A DNA stretch of 40,926 nucleotides, from positions 1-40,926 of the forward strand of contig CAINOC010000119.1 of the NCBI GenBank assembly GCA_903851385.1. Reading direction: 5' to 3'. The notes beneath the pieces were generated by a model. It was given only the letters and a program-made list of their open reading frames with translations, was not told the DNA's origin and searched no databases. The translations under genes were made by a program, and so were the position numbers. Positions within the stretch are counted from its first letter, which is position 1. Every line of letters starts with the position of its first letter. Shown here in pieces: positions 40,803 through 40,926 of this stretch. This DNA is from an uncultured Chlorobiaceae bacterium. GTDB lineage: Bacteria; Bacteroidota; Chlorobiia; Chlorobiales; Chlorobiaceae.

Positions 40803-40926
40803 TTATTCGTTTGCCCCACCGAAGCTGAAGGTAAAGCTGAATCCCTGCTGTTTTTTGTTTGCAACACTGTCAACGGCATTGAATCCGTAGCCGTAATCAA
40901 GGCCGATTTGCCCGATAATAGGGAGG
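40803..40926 (-). CDS. Omp85/BamA-like outer-membrane protein, C-terminal end (gene leaves the window)
   Basis: Only the last 40 residues are visible: LPIIGQIGLDYGYGFNAVDS then VANKKQQGFSFTFSFGGANE and stop. GQIGLDYGYGF followed by a short loop and a terminal beta strand (FSFTFSFG) is the usual end of BamA/Omp85 (surface antigen D15) barrels in this phylum. The last strand normally carries the beta-signal; here five residues (GGANE) follow it. The full gene begins beyond base 40926. BamA inserts outer-membrane proteins together with Skp/OmpH-like chaperones such as the one encoded at 24894-25433. A related Omp85 family member is possible. Confidence 0.7.
   Translation of the reverse strand, partial: LPIIGQIGLDYGYGFNAVDSVANKKQQGFSFTFSFGGANE

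Overview
The window looks like chromosomal DNA of a green sulfur bacterium (Chlorobiaceae, Chlorobium/Pelodictyon-like). This is inferred from gene content, not from a search. The main clues are a 35-residue AURKAIP1/COX24-type protein and an Rpb6-like omega subunit, both typical of the Bacteroidota/Chlorobiota group. An archaeal-type phosphoglucosamine mutase, a type 2 IPP isomerase next to a polyprenyl synthase, and an ETF pair without a visible dehydrogenase fit as well. Nearly all of the window is coding. I saw no prophage, insertion sequence, CRISPR array or rRNA.

Layout: (1) 1-8558 is an envelope glycan region. Three small glycosyltransferases and a WaaF-type heptosyltransferase lie on the plus strand. 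They converge on a minus-strand group holding a membrane-anchored beta-propeller protein, an MsbA-like exporter, a second GT9 transferase and a GT4 transferase. (2) 8639-12995 (plus) carries a CPBP intramembrane protease, cdsA, a PtsN-like EIIA, hisS, a glutaredoxin-like protein and a small membrane protein. (3) 13129-23047 (plus) is a translation/transcription run: rimP-nusA-infB-rbfA-truB-ribF-rpsO-yicC-gmk-omega-VOC-small protein. A strong terminator hairpin sits just upstream of rimP. (4) 23157-28871 (minus) holds a one-domain GlmU-like uridylyltransferase, panD, lptC, an OmpH/Skp chaperone, dprA, a polyprenyl synthase and fni. (5) 28992-33552 has an orphan FtsX/LolC-type permease (plus) facing a multidrug-type ABC exporter and glmM (minus). 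(6) 33758-40712 (plus) has rpsT, ruvA, folC, rho, the AURKAIP1 gene, tRNA-Lys, tRNA-Leu, etfB, etfA and a DUF151-UVR nuclease. The last 124 bases hold the 3' end of an Omp85/BamA-like gene on the minus strand.

The themes fit together. Envelope building is represented by LPS glycosyltransferases, MsbA, LptC, OmpH, BamA-like, CdsA, GlmM and GlmU-like genes. Isoprenoid supply (fni plus the prenyl synthase) would feed quinones, carotenoids and bacteriochlorophyll tails. The rest is core information processing.

The least explained signal is a dispersed intergenic repeat built from seven-base units (AGTGCTG and GGCAGTA types, in both orientations). It occurs at three places (about 6256-6430, 10432-10585, 12712-12776). 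In each case it overlaps or directly abuts the stop codon of a gene, and two copies share a further block of about 37 bases.
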